This document shows, piece by piece, positions 17,411 through 26,325 of a DNA stretch of 50,335 bases; positions within the stretch are counted from its first letter, which is position 1, and the number at the start of each line of letters is the position of its first letter. The stretch is from an uncultured Cellvibrio sp. (GTDB taxonomy: Bacteria; Pseudomonadota; Gammaproteobacteria; Pseudomonadales; Cellvibrionaceae), in NCBI GenBank assembly GCA_946480695.1, contig CAMLKG010000033.1, positions 1 through 50,335 of the forward strand, given 5' to 3'. The notes beneath the pieces are model-generated. The model saw only the letters and a list, made by a program, of their open reading frames with translations, was not told where the DNA came from and ran no database searches. The position numbers and the translations under genes are program-made.

Positions 17411-18973
17411 TTAACGGGCCGATCTAATAAGTTGCATTAATTCCCTGTCGTGGTTATTAACCACCCTGGGCGTATTATCAAAAACCATAGTTTCGCCATT
17501 CTCCCGGGAATAAGGCTTCCATGGCGGCAACACTCCTTCCACATTCGGATTACCGGTTCGCGCAAAATTGATCCATGCCCGGCTCATTTCTTCAGCCAGT
17601 TTATGGGCATCATCCCCGGTACCAGTCCAGTGCTTTCCCAGCTCAATGTTGTTAAAAACCAGTGGTATATCCACACCATGGAATGAACCCCTGGTGTTGT
17701 TTTCAATAGGGCTTTTCCAGGTTAACAGGTAAGTATAAACAGGCGCATTTGTGTTAGCGGCGCGTGCATCGGCCACCATAATGGTGTTGGGCCGAAAGAG
17801 CGTATCGATGGATAACAGGTCGTGCGGTGTGTAATGCGGATAGGCTGTTTCGAATAATCGGATGTAAGTGCCAGTGTTAGCGCCATAGGTTTTTTCCAAC
17901 CGCTTTTTCGCTTCCGCCGTGGTCAAGTCTTTTTCGCCATAAGCAGTTTTTACCAATTCATTAAACGTAGTGCCCATCATTAGCGGAATATGTTTGGAGA
18001 CCTCGGCAAAACCCGGTGTAAAGGGCTGCTGCAACAAATCCACACCATCAGGAACGGGACCAAACCCGAACATGGTTGTAGTACCGGGTTTTCGCAAGCC
18101 AACTGTTTTTTCCAACGCCTTATTGCCCGCCTCAACAAGTTGCTTATACGGCAGGGTATGAAGCTGGCCTATGTTTTCCTTGGTAAGCCCGAGTACATCC
18201 ACCAGCGCTTTACCGACAGCGACTGATTTTTCTTTTGTCATCACATTAACGAGTGTGCCACTTTGAATAATCGCTTTATGGAATAGCCCCTTCGCCGCTG
18301 GCATCGACATCAGCGTACCGACCTTTCCGCCACCGCCAGACTCACCAAAAATAGTTACGTTATGCGGGTCACCACCAAAACTGCGAATATTTTCATTTAC
18401 CCACCGAAGCGCAGCAACAACATCAAGCATACCGACATTCGCTGAATGTGCGTACTCATCACCAAACGCCGATAGATCAAGAAAACCCAGAATATTGAGC
18501 CGATGATTGACGGAAACCAAAACAACATCGCCTTTTTGCGCGAGCATCTTTCCATCGGTCATAGGATCATCACTCGCACCCACGCTAAAACCGCCACCAT
18601 GCAACCAAAACATTACCGGCCTTTTCTTGCCGTCAGCCAAGCCCCGTGTCCAAACATTCAGCGTGAATAACCTTTGTTCATTCATAGCCGACTCTGGCGA
18701 CCAACTATTAACTTGCATTGCAATTGGGCCAAATTCCCTATGCTCACGCACACCTTCCCAGGCATCCGGTGCTTCCGGCGGCATAAATCGCTCGGCTTTG
18801 GCATAAGGAATACCTTTGAAACCAAACACCCCATCATCAAAACTTCCGGAAATGGAACCATAGGATGTTTCCACAATCGGCGCCGTATGCTGCCTGGATA
18901 ACGCGCCGCAACCTGCCGCCAGGAATACCGCAATCATTAAAATTAAACCGGAAATACGGATTGGTTTTTTCAT
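17411..18973 (-). CDS. Carboxylesterase type B, lipoprotein
   Basis: A 520-residue protein with a lipoprotein signal peptide and lipobox LAAGC (Cys about residue 22). The type-B carboxylesterase fold runs the full length: GSISGSFDDGVFGFKGIPYAKAERF, FWLHGGGFSVGASDDP (oxyanion hole HGGG), VSVNHRLNILGFL, and the nucleophile elbow FGESGGGGKVG with Ser in GESGG. The catalytic His lies in the late SFHGVDIPLVF block. The family hydrolyses carboxylic esters such as feruloyl or short-chain acyl esters; the substrate is not visible. The start at 18973 was chosen because the lipobox then sits normally; a longer frame to 19036 lacks a signal. It lies 38 bases upstream of the hydrolase gene at 16476-17372, so the two are likely co-transcribed. 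Confidence 0.88.
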   Translation of the reverse strand: MKKPIRISGLILMIAVFLAAGCGALSRQHTAPIVETSYGSISGSFDDGVFGFKGIPYAKAERFMPPEAPDAWEGVREHREFGPIAMQVNSWSPESAMNEQRLFTLNVWTRGLADGKKRPVMFWLHGGGFSVGASDDPMTDGKMLAQKGDVVLVSVNHRLNILGFLDLSAFGDEYAHSANVGMLDVVAALRWVNENIRSFGGDPHNVTIFGESGGGGKVGTLMSMPAAKGLFHKAIIQSGTLVNVMTKEKSVAVGKALVDVLGLTKENIGQLHTLPYKQLVEAGNKALEKTVGLRKPGTTTMFGFGPVPDGVDLLQQPFTPGFAEVSKHIPLMMGTTFNELVKTAYGEKDLTTAEAKKRLEKTYGANTGTYIRLFETAYPHYTPHDLLSIDTLFRPNTIMVADARAANTNAPVYTYLLTWKSPIENNTRGSFHGVDIPLVFNNIELGKHWTGTGDDAHKLAEEMSRAWINFARTGNPNVEGVLPPWKPYSRENGETMVFDNTPRVVNNHDRELMQLIRSAR

Positions 18974-19153
18974 GGGGTGCTTCTTATTGAATAAATAGTG
19001 ATGCCATTTGGTATTTATACCCATAGGTGCCCGCACTCTCAGAACCGGGCAGCTGAGATTATCTTAAAATATTACTTTTTGGAATATATCAATGCAGGAA
19101 AAGCAAAAAGGAGACTACAATGTCGCCTTGTCTATACACGAACGAATGCCACC

Positions 19154-19750
19154 ATGAACATAGAAAATCGCAGGGAATATTTTTCCGAAACATATAAAAG
19201 TATTGAAACCATCCATGGTTCTTTCATCGAAGTTGTCTTTGAAAATTGCACTTTCGAGCATTGTAATTTTTCGGATTCACGTTTTTACAAATGCAAGTTT
19301 GTAGATTGTGTTTTTACGGGCTCTAACCTGAGTAATTGTAACGTTGATTTCAGCAAATTTTTGGAGGTCACTTTCAATGAAAGTAAACTGGTTGGCATAG
19401 ACTGGACCAAAGCTGATTGGCCCCGCTTTAATTTTACGTCCCCACTAAAATTTAATAATTGCATTATCAACGACAGCTCTTTCTTTGGCTTGGCGCTAAG
19501 CGAATTGGTAGTAGAGTACTGCAAAGCCCACGACGTAGATTTTAGACATGGCAACTTTACCAAAGCCAATTTCCGTTACACGGATTTCACTAATAGCCTT
19601 TTCATGAAAACCAACATACAACAAGCCGACTTCAGCGAAGCAGAAAATTACGATATAGATATTTTTAACAACGAGATAAAGTCGGCCCGATTCAGCCGGC
19701 TGGAAGCAGTGAGATTATTGAATTGTTTGGCTATTGACCTAGTGGACTAG
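19154..19750 (+). CDS. Pentapeptide-repeat protein
   Basis: A 198-residue protein built of A(D/N)LXX-like pentapeptide repeats from about residue 20 to 180, for example FENCTFEHCNFSDSRFYKCKF, FRHGNFTKANFRYTDFTNS and IQQADFSEAENYDI. These form a right-handed quadrilateral beta-helix. The C-terminus SARFSRLEAVRLLNCLAIDLVD is the capping helix typical of this family. Such proteins include DNA-gyrase-protecting Qnr-like proteins, but most have no known role, and nothing here argues for gyrase binding. No ribosome binding site precedes the ATG at 19154. The only good one (AAGGAG at 19108-19113) serves an ATG at 19120 in another frame, so the start is uncertain; an open extension reaches 18998. Confidence 0.8.
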   Translation: MNIENRREYFSETYKSIETIHGSFIEVVFENCTFEHCNFSDSRFYKCKFVDCVFTGSNLSNCNVDFSKFLEVTFNESKLVGIDWTKADWPRFNFTSPLKFNNCIINDSSFFGLALSELVVEYCKAHDVDFRHGNFTKANFRYTDFTNSLFMKTNIQQADFSEAENYDIDIFNNEIKSARFSRLEAVRLLNCLAIDLVD

Positions 19751-19805
19751 TGATTGTCCAAGCAAGGCGATATTGGTGGCAACAAACGGAAAAAAGGTGA
19801 GGCAA

Positions 19806-20396
19806 ATGCCTGCATCCCCCCATAAAACCCTCTCGCTACAAAAAGCCGTTTTAATCGTAGCAATTGCTAATTTCGCCTATTTCTTTGTGGAGTACGCTGT
19901 CGCCAAACATATCCAGTCTGTTTCATTGTTTGCTGACAGCATTGATTTCCTTGAAGATACGGCTATTAATTTTCTTATCTTGATTGCACTGGGCTGGTCC
20001 GCGCGTAAACGAGCAATAGTGGGGATGCTAATGGCGGGATTTATCATTGTTCCCACAGTCGCGCTGGTGTGGACAGCATGGCAAAAATTCCATTCACCTT
20101 TGCCGCCGGAACCCTGGAGCCTGTCCATTACCGGATTGGGGGCATTAATAATTAACCTTGGCTGCACATTTTTACTGGCTCGATTTAAACATCACTCGGG
20201 TAGCCTGACGCGCGCAGCATTCCTTTCTGCCCGCAATGATGCTTACGCCAACCTGGCTATCGTAACCGCGGGGGCTCTCACATTAATATGGTCGTCTGCC
20301 TGGCCTGATCTTATCGTTGGTATTTGTATCGGAATTATGAATGCGGACGCAGCTAAAGAAGTATGGGAAGCGGCCAGGAAAGAACAGATCACCTGA
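19806..20396 (+). CDS. Cation diffusion facilitator-like transporter
   Basis: A 196-residue membrane protein with about five or six hydrophobic segments. The segment SLFADSIDFLEDTAINFLILIALGW carries the family's metal-site aspartates (D-x-x-D-x-x-D style), and the late NDAYANLAIVTAGALTLIWSSAWPDLIVGICIGIMN has the second half-site (the usual HxxxD is replaced by N-D). This matches the transmembrane domain of CDF/cation transporters but lacks the C-terminal cytoplasmic metal-binding domain, so it is short (the family is usually near 300 residues). It probably moves divalent metal ions. The ATG at 19806 follows AAGGTGAGG; a TTG at 19773 with AAGG is an alternative. Confidence 0.78.
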   Translation: MPASPHKTLSLQKAVLIVAIANFAYFFVEYAVAKHIQSVSLFADSIDFLEDTAINFLILIALGWSARKRAIVGMLMAGFIIVPTVALVWTAWQKFHSPLPPEPWSLSITGLGALIINLGCTFLLARFKHHSGSLTRAAFLSARNDAYANLAIVTAGALTLIWSSAWPDLIVGICIGIMNADAAKEVWEAARKEQIT

Positions 20397-20751
20397 TGCC
20401 CCACGAACAGCCTGGCGGCTTATCCCTTCATAAGATTATGCCCCTTATATTACACATGGTGCGCACCAGTTTTGCGCATTTTCCTTTCGGATAAATTTTA
20501 TCTGCAATGTTTGGTTTCAACGCAAACAAATTAATAAAACATTTTTGTTAGGTTCATATTTTTTTAATAGAGAAATGAAACAATCATGGATAATCAAAAA
20601 AGGATGTTTTGCTTTTTTTTAAATGTTTTTAACCAATCTTACCAGGAAGCTTACAGTTAGCCATTGCGCAGCTATTGTCCACCTATTTGCTCACTCATAG
20701 ACTTTAGTCGCCTCAGAGAACTGGGGTAATAAACAATAGGAGATAAATGTT
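20397..20751. other. 355-base intergenic region with a palindrome
   Basis: No ORF is supported. It contains the perfect 12-base palindrome TGGTGCGCACCA (20457-20468), A+T-rich tracts around 20520-20630, and the ribosome binding site TAGGAGATAAATGTT in front of the next ATG. It is probably the promoter region of the CBM2-haem gene. Confidence 0.4.
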
Positions 20752-22671
20752 ATGGCTAGACAATTTTTAACAAAACTGCTCGCCAGCGTATTTGTGCTGG
20801 CGGGCAGCAATCATGTAATGGCAGGCATAAGCTGTACTGTCACCCCTACTACCGTGTGGACTACCGGCTACAAGCTGGATATTCTGGTAAAAAACGATGG
20901 CCCTGCGGCAGTTAGCAATTGGGCGGTAAACATAGTGTTCAGCGAGCCATCTCCGATGACAAGCAATTGGAATGCTGTGTTTACCGGCACCCAAACATTG
21001 CGGGCCAGTAACCTTAGCTGGAACGGTAATCTGGCCGTTAATACCAGTACGCCGATAGGGCTTACCGGCAATCATGACGGTACTTTTGTAGTACCGGTTT
21101 GTGTGGATGCGAACGCAAGCAGCTCCGTCAGTTCGATTAGCTCTTCTTTATCAAGCCAAAGTTCGGTGAGTAGTGCGTCAAGCAGAAGTTCGTTGAGCAG
21201 CCTATCGAGTCAAAGCTCAATAAGCAGTGCATCAAGCAGAAGTTCAGTTAGCAGCCTGTCGAGCCAAAGCTCAATAAGTAGCGCGTCGAGTAGAAGTTCG
21301 CTGAGCAGCCTGTCGAGTCGCAGTTCAATTAGTAGCGCATCGAGTAGAAGCAGTGCGTCTTCATCGTCGTCAGGCACCGTCAATGTGGATCGTTCGTTGT
21401 TCGTCCACGACCTGGCTACCTTGACGCCAGCTCCTATCCGATTGGTTGAAGTTATGAATCAGTTGGCGACGCAATTGAACGCCATTAACACCGCACCCGC
21501 GGCACAAATAAATGGCACCGAGCTTTTCGGGCGGATGTGGAACCAGCAGCGCTCCGCGTCATCGGGTGGTAATTGTAACGGGACGGTTAATGGCTGGCCG
21601 ATCAGTTGCCGGAATGTGGAAGGCGACCAGGCAACCGCACCCGAATTTCACATCGATAGATATCAGGTTATTGGCCTGGTTAACCGATTTGATCTGCGTG
21701 ACAGGGTTAACTTCAACGATTGCGGTGAATATCGAGCCATCTTCGGTCGCACTGACGGGCAACGGAACTTCATTATCTTTGAGGCCCTTATTCCCAACCC
21801 GACTCCCGGCGTTGCAAGCGGTTGCCGATCGATCCAACAATTCTGGCAAGGGCTGACAACGCAGAACGATGCAATCGTGCGAAGCCAATTGTTACGTGAT
21901 TTCTATTTCAATGGCCTGCCCGCATCAAATGTAAGAGCACCGATAGATATCCGAAATTTTTTACCCGCTACCGGGCAAATTCGCACCAATCAATTTATGG
22001 AGCCAATTTGGTTGCTAAAGGAATACAAAGTTTCTACCGCGGATGGCGTGAGTACGCTAAACGTTGTTAGCGATAAAGCTAACCCTGTAGCGAATCTATT
22101 CGATGTTAACAATACTGATCCACGCGCCGCTGCATTTCGCGCTGATTTTGTCGAGAACCTTCCATCATTGCTGGTCACCGATTTATCAACATTTAGCCTC
22201 ACCGTTGAAAACGATACCCACAATAATGGACAAAGCCACGCGAGCGGAAATATATCGGAGAATGATTTTTTCACTACCTTTGCCCTCAATAGCCGCGGCA
22301 GCAGTTTTGAGACCGCGATCCGCACCCGGCTGGTTGAGCTGGCCAGCCCGCTCACGGTAGACCAGGTAATTAATCGTGCGACAGCGATGACGTGCGGCGG
22401 ATGCCACCAGCCCTCAGCGTTTGGATTAAATTTACCGAATATTGTCGGTCCCGGCCAAAGCTGGCCTGATTCCGGAGTATTTGTACATGTAACTGAAAGA
22501 GCGGATGCTACCGGCTCTTTCCCATTATCCCCGGCACTGAATAACGTGTTTTTGCCTGCACGCAAGCGGGATATGGAATCCTTCCTGAATGCTCCAGCTT
22601 CCGGGTCCGCAAATTCATCCCAAGGGGTTCCCACAGCACCAACCAACCCGGCTGGAAAACGTTCCGGTTAA
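20752..22671 (+). CDS. Secreted CBM2 protein with serine linker and a CXXCH-containing C-terminal domain
   Basis: A 639-residue protein. Signal peptide about 1-24; CBM2-type cellulose-binding module about 26-115 (CTVTPTTVWTTGYKLDILVKN ... GLTGNHDGTFVVPVC); serine-rich linker about 118-200 with 18-residue repeats. A domain of about 410 residues follows, with YQVIGLVNRFDLRDRVNFNDCGEYRAIF, RNFIIFEALIPNP, GQIRTNQFMEPIW and the c-type haem motif CGGCH (residues 548-552), then FGLNLPN and FVHVTERAD. The large domain resembles uncharacterised myxobacterial secreted proteins. A haem-bearing, cellulose-attached protein could pass electrons, for example to a lytic polysaccharide monooxygenase; that is inference, and none is encoded in this window. 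TAGGAG precedes the ATG. Confidence 0.82.
   Translation: MARQFLTKLLASVFVLAGSNHVMAGISCTVTPTTVWTTGYKLDILVKNDGPAAVSNWAVNIVFSEPSPMTSNWNAVFTGTQTLRASNLSWNGNLAVNTSTPIGLTGNHDGTFVVPVCVDANASSSVSSISSSLSSQSSVSSASSRSSLSSLSSQSSISSASSRSSVSSLSSQSSISSASSRSSLSSLSSRSSISSASSRSSASSSSSGTVNVDRSLFVHDLATLTPAPIRLVEVMNQLATQLNAINTAPAAQINGTELFGRMWNQQRSASSGGNCNGTVNGWPISCRNVEGDQATAPEFHIDRYQVIGLVNRFDLRDRVNFNDCGEYRAIFGRTDGQRNFIIFEALIPNPTPGVASGCRSIQQFWQGLTTQNDAIVRSQLLRDFYFNGLPASNVRAPIDIRNFLPATGQIRTNQFMEPIWLLKEYKVSTADGVSTLNVVSDKANPVANLFDVNNTDPRAAAFRADFVENLPSLLVTDLSTFSLTVENDTHNNGQSHASGNISENDFFTTFALNSRGSSFETAIRTRLVELASPLTVDQVINRATAMTCGGCHQPSAFGLNLPNIVGPGQSWPDSGVFVHVTERADATGSFPLSPALNNVFLPARKRDMESFLNAPASGSANSSQGVPTAPTNPAGKRSG
21169..21357 (+). 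repeat. 54-base in-frame tandem repeat coding the serine linker
   Basis: Three full copies of a 54-base unit start at 21169, 21223 and 21277, plus a partial copy from 21331. Each copy encodes SSASSRSS(L/V)SSLSS(Q/R)SSI. Differences between copies are mostly silent or conservative, so the linker grew by duplication while staying in frame. Confidence 0.85.
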
Positions 22672-23095
22672 TAAGCGACCAGGAAAATAGTTGCCAGCAA
22701 GGATAGCGACAACGCTTAATTTTTAATCCGCCCCTGTGCTGAGCACAGCTGGCGGATTTTTTTTGGACTATATAAGGATTGGAGAGCCAGGCACAAAAAT
22801 AACGAAAGCGGCGGCAAATAATTTGCAGGTTTCGAAATATTTGCTGGAGACTGTAAAAAGTTTATGAGTTGCTGCAATTTTTTGTACGGACTGGCAAGCC
22901 AAAACGTCAGAATGTGCTGTCAAACCGCCCTCACAATGAAAACATTTTTATTAGTAATTCTCCTGTTGGGTGAAGCGCTATGCAAATGCTTCTTCATTAT
23001 TAGAGATAACCTGAGACAGAAAGACCAAAAATAAAGCGCTCTTGTTGACTCCGAAAACGTTCCCAGGCTCCACATTAATCCGGAGGATTGGATAA
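22672..23095. other. 424-base intergenic region
   Basis: Contains the terminator at 22725-22764 and then about 330 bases without a supported ORF, leading to the GH3 ribosome binding site CGGAGGATTG. No clear operator or promoter pair was recognised. Confidence 0.35.
22725..22764 (+). terminator. Rho-independent terminator
   Basis: Outer stem AATCCGCC / GGCGGATT with an inner stem CTGTGC / GCACAG, followed by eight Ts, downstream of the CBM2-haem gene. Confidence 0.9.
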
Positions 23096-25822
23096 ATGGC
23101 AGCCTTATCAGCTTTAGTTAATTTAAAAACAATGGAAACCATAATGGATAAACTCGGCAATTGGCTTGAAAATTTCCCAAGATTACAAATGCGGCAAATA
23201 ACCATTGTTCCAGTACTTGGATTCTGGCTGTTTGCAGCATCATTTATTACACACGCGGCGGATGCGCCAACGACGCCCCGCTACCAGGATGTTTCTCTCG
23301 ATTTCACCGAACGCGCCAAAGACCTGGTTGCGCATATGACACTGGATGAGAAGGTCCCGCAACTTATCAATGACGCACCCGCCATTCCCAGGCTCGGTGT
23401 GCGCGAATATAACTGGTGGAACGAGGGCTTGCATGGCGTTGCGGCACTTGGTGAGGCCACGGTATTCCCTCAGGCAATTGGTATGGCCGCCGCATGGGAC
23501 GAACCATTAATGTTTAAAGCGGCGGATGTCATCAGCACCGAATTCCGTGCAAAACATTACGCCAACCAATATCGATTCGGTGGTTCCGACTGGTTTGGAG
23601 GATTAACAGTCTGGTCCCCCAACATTAATATTTTTCGCGATCCACGCTGGGGCCGCGGCCAGGAAACCTATGGTGAAGACCCTTATTTGACGGCGCGCCT
23701 CGGTGTCGCATTTGTAAAAGGCTTGCAGGGAAATGACAAACGCTATTTAAAAACCGTGGCGACGCCCAAGCACTTTGCAGTTCACAGTGGTCCCGAGGCC
23801 AGCCGCCACCGCGATAACATTAATCCAAGCCCCAAGGACCTGGAAGAAACTTATTTACCCGCTTTTCGCGCCACAATTGTAGAAGCTGGGGCACAATCCC
23901 TGATGTGCGCATACAACGCCGTCAACGGTATTCCCGCGTGCGCCAGTAAATTTTTACTACAGGATAAATTGCGTACCGAATGGGGGTTTAATGGGTTTGT
24001 CGTGTCCGATTGTGGCGCTGTCTATGACATCTATCACGGTAAAAACCATGGTTATTCTGCAACGCCGGAAGAAGGAATCAAGGCTGCGTTTGAAAGCGGC
24101 ATGGATTTGATTTGCGGCGATGCAAAGGAGGCAGACAATATCCATCGCGCACTCAAAAAAGGCCTCATCACTGAATCTCAAATTGACGAATCCCTAGTTC
24201 GCTTGTTTACCGCGCGAATGCGTCTTGGCCAGTTTGACCCACGCACCATGGTATTTCCGCAAATAACCGCTAACGCGAATGATACTGAAGCACATCGCCA
24301 ATTAGCGCTGGCCATGGCGAAGGAATCCCTGGTGCTGTTAAAAAATAAAGACAGCTTCCTGCCCTTTAAATCCACCGTACGCACTGTGGCAGTTATAGGG
24401 CCAAATGCCGACAGCCTGGATGCGCTGGTCGGTAACTACAACGGCACACCTTCGCAGCCAGTGACTGTTTTAAAAGGTATGCGTGCGCGTTTTGGTGAAG
24501 CCAATATCCATTACGCACCGGGTACTGGTTTACTCGACCCGGTTCAGTCGCCGGTACCGGATGAGATGCTGTGCCTGGATTCCCAATGCCGCAAACCGGG
24601 GCTCAATGCAGAATATTTTGCGGACAAAAATCCTGGCAACAAACCCCTGGAAAAACGTGTGGATGCCAATGCAACTATCAGTTGGCGCAATGCGGTGGCT
24701 AGCGGGGCGGTGCGCTGGAGCGGATATTTAAAAGCGCCGGAAACGGGTACTTATACATTGCGCTATCTGGCGGATGGCGGATACCGTATTTGGGTTAACG
24801 ATGAATTGATCATTGACGCCTGGAATGTGGATTGGCGCCCTGTTATTGCGAGTGGCTCGATAGATCTGGTTGCCGGCAAAATTTATCGCCTGAAAATCCA
24901 GGCCTTCCAGCGCGGCGAACAAGGCAATGAAAAATTAGTATGGAGCCTGCCCTCAAACCCCGGTGCGGAATCCGCGCTGGCAGCCGCAAAAAAATCCGAT
25001 GCGGTGGTATTTGTCGGTGGGTTGACCGCGCAAGTGGAAGGCGAGGAAATGCCTGTGCCCCTGCCCGGCTTTAGCGGCGGCGACCGCACAGACCTCTCCC
25101 TGCCGCGCGTTCAACGTGATCTCCTCAAGCGCTTACACGCATCCGGCAAACCGGTAATTATTGTTTTGATGAATGGAAGTGCGCTGGCAACCAACGATGA
25201 AGATGCAGCGGCCACAGGGATAATTGAAGCCTGGTATCCAGGAGGCCAGGGCGGTGAAGCGATTGCGTCGTTATTAGCCGGTGATTTTAGCCCGGCGGGA
25301 CGACTACCGGTAACGTTTTACAAATCCCTTGATCAATTACCGGATTTCAGCGATTACTCCATGTCAAATCGCACTTACCGATATCACAAGGAAGAAGTTT
25401 TATATCCGTTTGGCTACGGGCTTTCCTATAGCCAGTTTCGCTATAGCGGCGTAAAAATTTCACCACAGCAATGGAATACCGAGGGAGCTGTAACTGTGTC
25501 TGTTGATGTAACCAACACCGGCACCATGGATGCTGACGAGGTGGTCCAACTATACATAGCGCGCAATGATATTAAGGACTCACCCATCCGCACGCTGGCA
25601 GGCTTCCAACGAATTCATATCGAAAAAGGCAAAACCCGGAAAATTACCTTCAATCTGGATGCGCGAAGCTTGAGCACAGTGGACGCAACCGGCCAGCGCT
25701 CGGTAATACCGGGAACTGTAGCACTATGGGTGGGTGGCGGGCAACCTGCACAACGAGCCGGACTGCCGCCTGCAGCGGGAAATGAAGCGAGCCTTCTCAT
25801 CAAAAAAAGCAAAGTTTTTTAG
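23096..25822 (+). CDS. Glycoside hydrolase family 3 enzyme with PA14 insert (probable beta-xylosidase or beta-glucosidase)
   Basis: A 908-residue exported enzyme. The N-terminal export segment is about 31-56 (LGFWLFAASFITHAADA). The GH3 (alpha/beta)8 domain is about 65-385, with YNWWNEGLHGVA, SPNINIFRDPRWGRGQETYGEDP, KHFAVHSGPE and the nucleophile block FVVSDCGAV (Asp305). The second GH3 domain is split by a PA14 module (about 502-616, GLNAEYFADK ... GTYTLRYLADGGYRIWVNDE) and continues with VFVGGLTAQVEGEEMP. The fibronectin-like C-terminal domain ends near GTVALWVGGGQP. It releases terminal sugars from oligosaccharides, most likely in the periplasm; the RHRDN region resembles the xylosidase/glucosidase branch. 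GGAGG lies eight bases before the ATG; a second ATG at 23186 would give a cleaner signal peptide. Confidence 0.9.
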   Translation: MAALSALVNLKTMETIMDKLGNWLENFPRLQMRQITIVPVLGFWLFAASFITHAADAPTTPRYQDVSLDFTERAKDLVAHMTLDEKVPQLINDAPAIPRLGVREYNWWNEGLHGVAALGEATVFPQAIGMAAAWDEPLMFKAADVISTEFRAKHYANQYRFGGSDWFGGLTVWSPNINIFRDPRWGRGQETYGEDPYLTARLGVAFVKGLQGNDKRYLKTVATPKHFAVHSGPEASRHRDNINPSPKDLEETYLPAFRATIVEAGAQSLMCAYNAVNGIPACASKFLLQDKLRTEWGFNGFVVSDCGAVYDIYHGKNHGYSATPEEGIKAAFESGMDLICGDAKEADNIHRALKKGLITESQIDESLVRLFTARMRLGQFDPRTMVFPQITANANDTEAHRQLALAMAKESLVLLKNKDSFLPFKSTVRTVAVIGPNADSLDALVGNYNGTPSQPVTVLKGMRARFGEANIHYAPGTGLLDPVQSPVPDEMLCLDSQCRKPGLNAEYFADKNPGNKPLEKRVDANATISWRNAVASGAVRWSGYLKAPETGTYTLRYLADGGYRIWVNDELIIDAWNVDWRPVIASGSIDLVAGKIYRLKIQAFQRGEQGNEKLVWSLPSNPGAESALAAAKKSDAVVFVGGLTAQVEGEEMPVPLPGFSGGDRTDLSLPRVQRDLLKRLHASGKPVIIVLMNGSALATNDEDAAATGIIEAWYPGGQGGEAIASLLAGDFSPAGRLPVTFYKSLDQLPDFSDYSMSNRTYRYHKEEVLYPFGYGLSYSQFRYSGVKISPQQWNTEGAVTVSVDVTNTGTMDADEVVQLYIARNDIKDSPIRTLAGFQRIHIEKGKTRKITFNLDARSLSTVDATGQRSVIPGTVALWVGGGQPAQRAGLPPAAGNEASLLIKKSKVF

Positions 25823-26325
25823 GTGGAATACGTCCGGATCATTCGCGAACCAAAAAAATTCAGACGCAAATAAAATCGGCGGTAATTTCCGCCGATATGA
25901 ACTGCGAATCTAAAAACACCCTGATAGGTTTATTGCTGGTTTTCCAAAATAATTATGGCTTCCCAGCAATTACTCACTACCTTACCTTTAGAAAAATTAT
26001 CGCAACACTGAACAAAAATTTAATTCAATGAATGGATTGCAATAAAACATCTAAAATCCAGAAATAACTAACGATTGATTTAAAAATGTAATCGAAACTC
26101 ATCCTGATATTACTAACATACTAGTTCATCGGTTTATCTTATTTATTCCGTTAATTGGTTGAAACCCCAAAAAAAATATTGTATGTTTTTATTATGGTAA
26201 TATTGACCACAAGGCAGATTGCCAACATTGATAAATCACCGGTTTTATTACCGTGCCGCTGTTTTTTCAGCGCACTTTGATTTTCTGACGTCATTTTAGC
26301 GATACACAACCCATCTGGTAATCAA
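25823..26325. other. 503-base A+T-rich intergenic region
   Basis: No supported ORF. It holds the perfect hairpin ATCGGCGG / CCGCCGAT (25875-25896; no T-run, so only a possible transcript end for GH3), and, close to the GntR gene, TGGT-N7-ACCA (26195-26209), a loose match to GntR-type operators. Confidence 0.4.
25875..25896 (+). terminator. Hairpin downstream of the GH3 gene
   Basis: Perfect eight-base stem ATCGGCGG / CCGCCGAT with a six-base loop, about 50 bases after the GH3 stop. There is no T-run after the stem, so termination may be weak or rho-dependent. Confidence 0.4.

Noticed and set aside
12988..19000. Genomic island integrated at tRNA-Leu
   Set aside because: The genes after the tRNA look accessory, but I found no repeat of the tRNA 3' end downstream and no integrase gene, so there is no direct evidence.
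21120..21360. Possible CRISPR array
   Set aside because: The repeats are contiguous, in frame and encode a serine linker; there are no unique spacers and no cas genes.
21990..22646. 218-residue minus-strand ORF inside the CBM2-haem gene
   Set aside because: Out-of-frame shadow; the plus-strand gene is supported by domains, motif and ribosome binding site.
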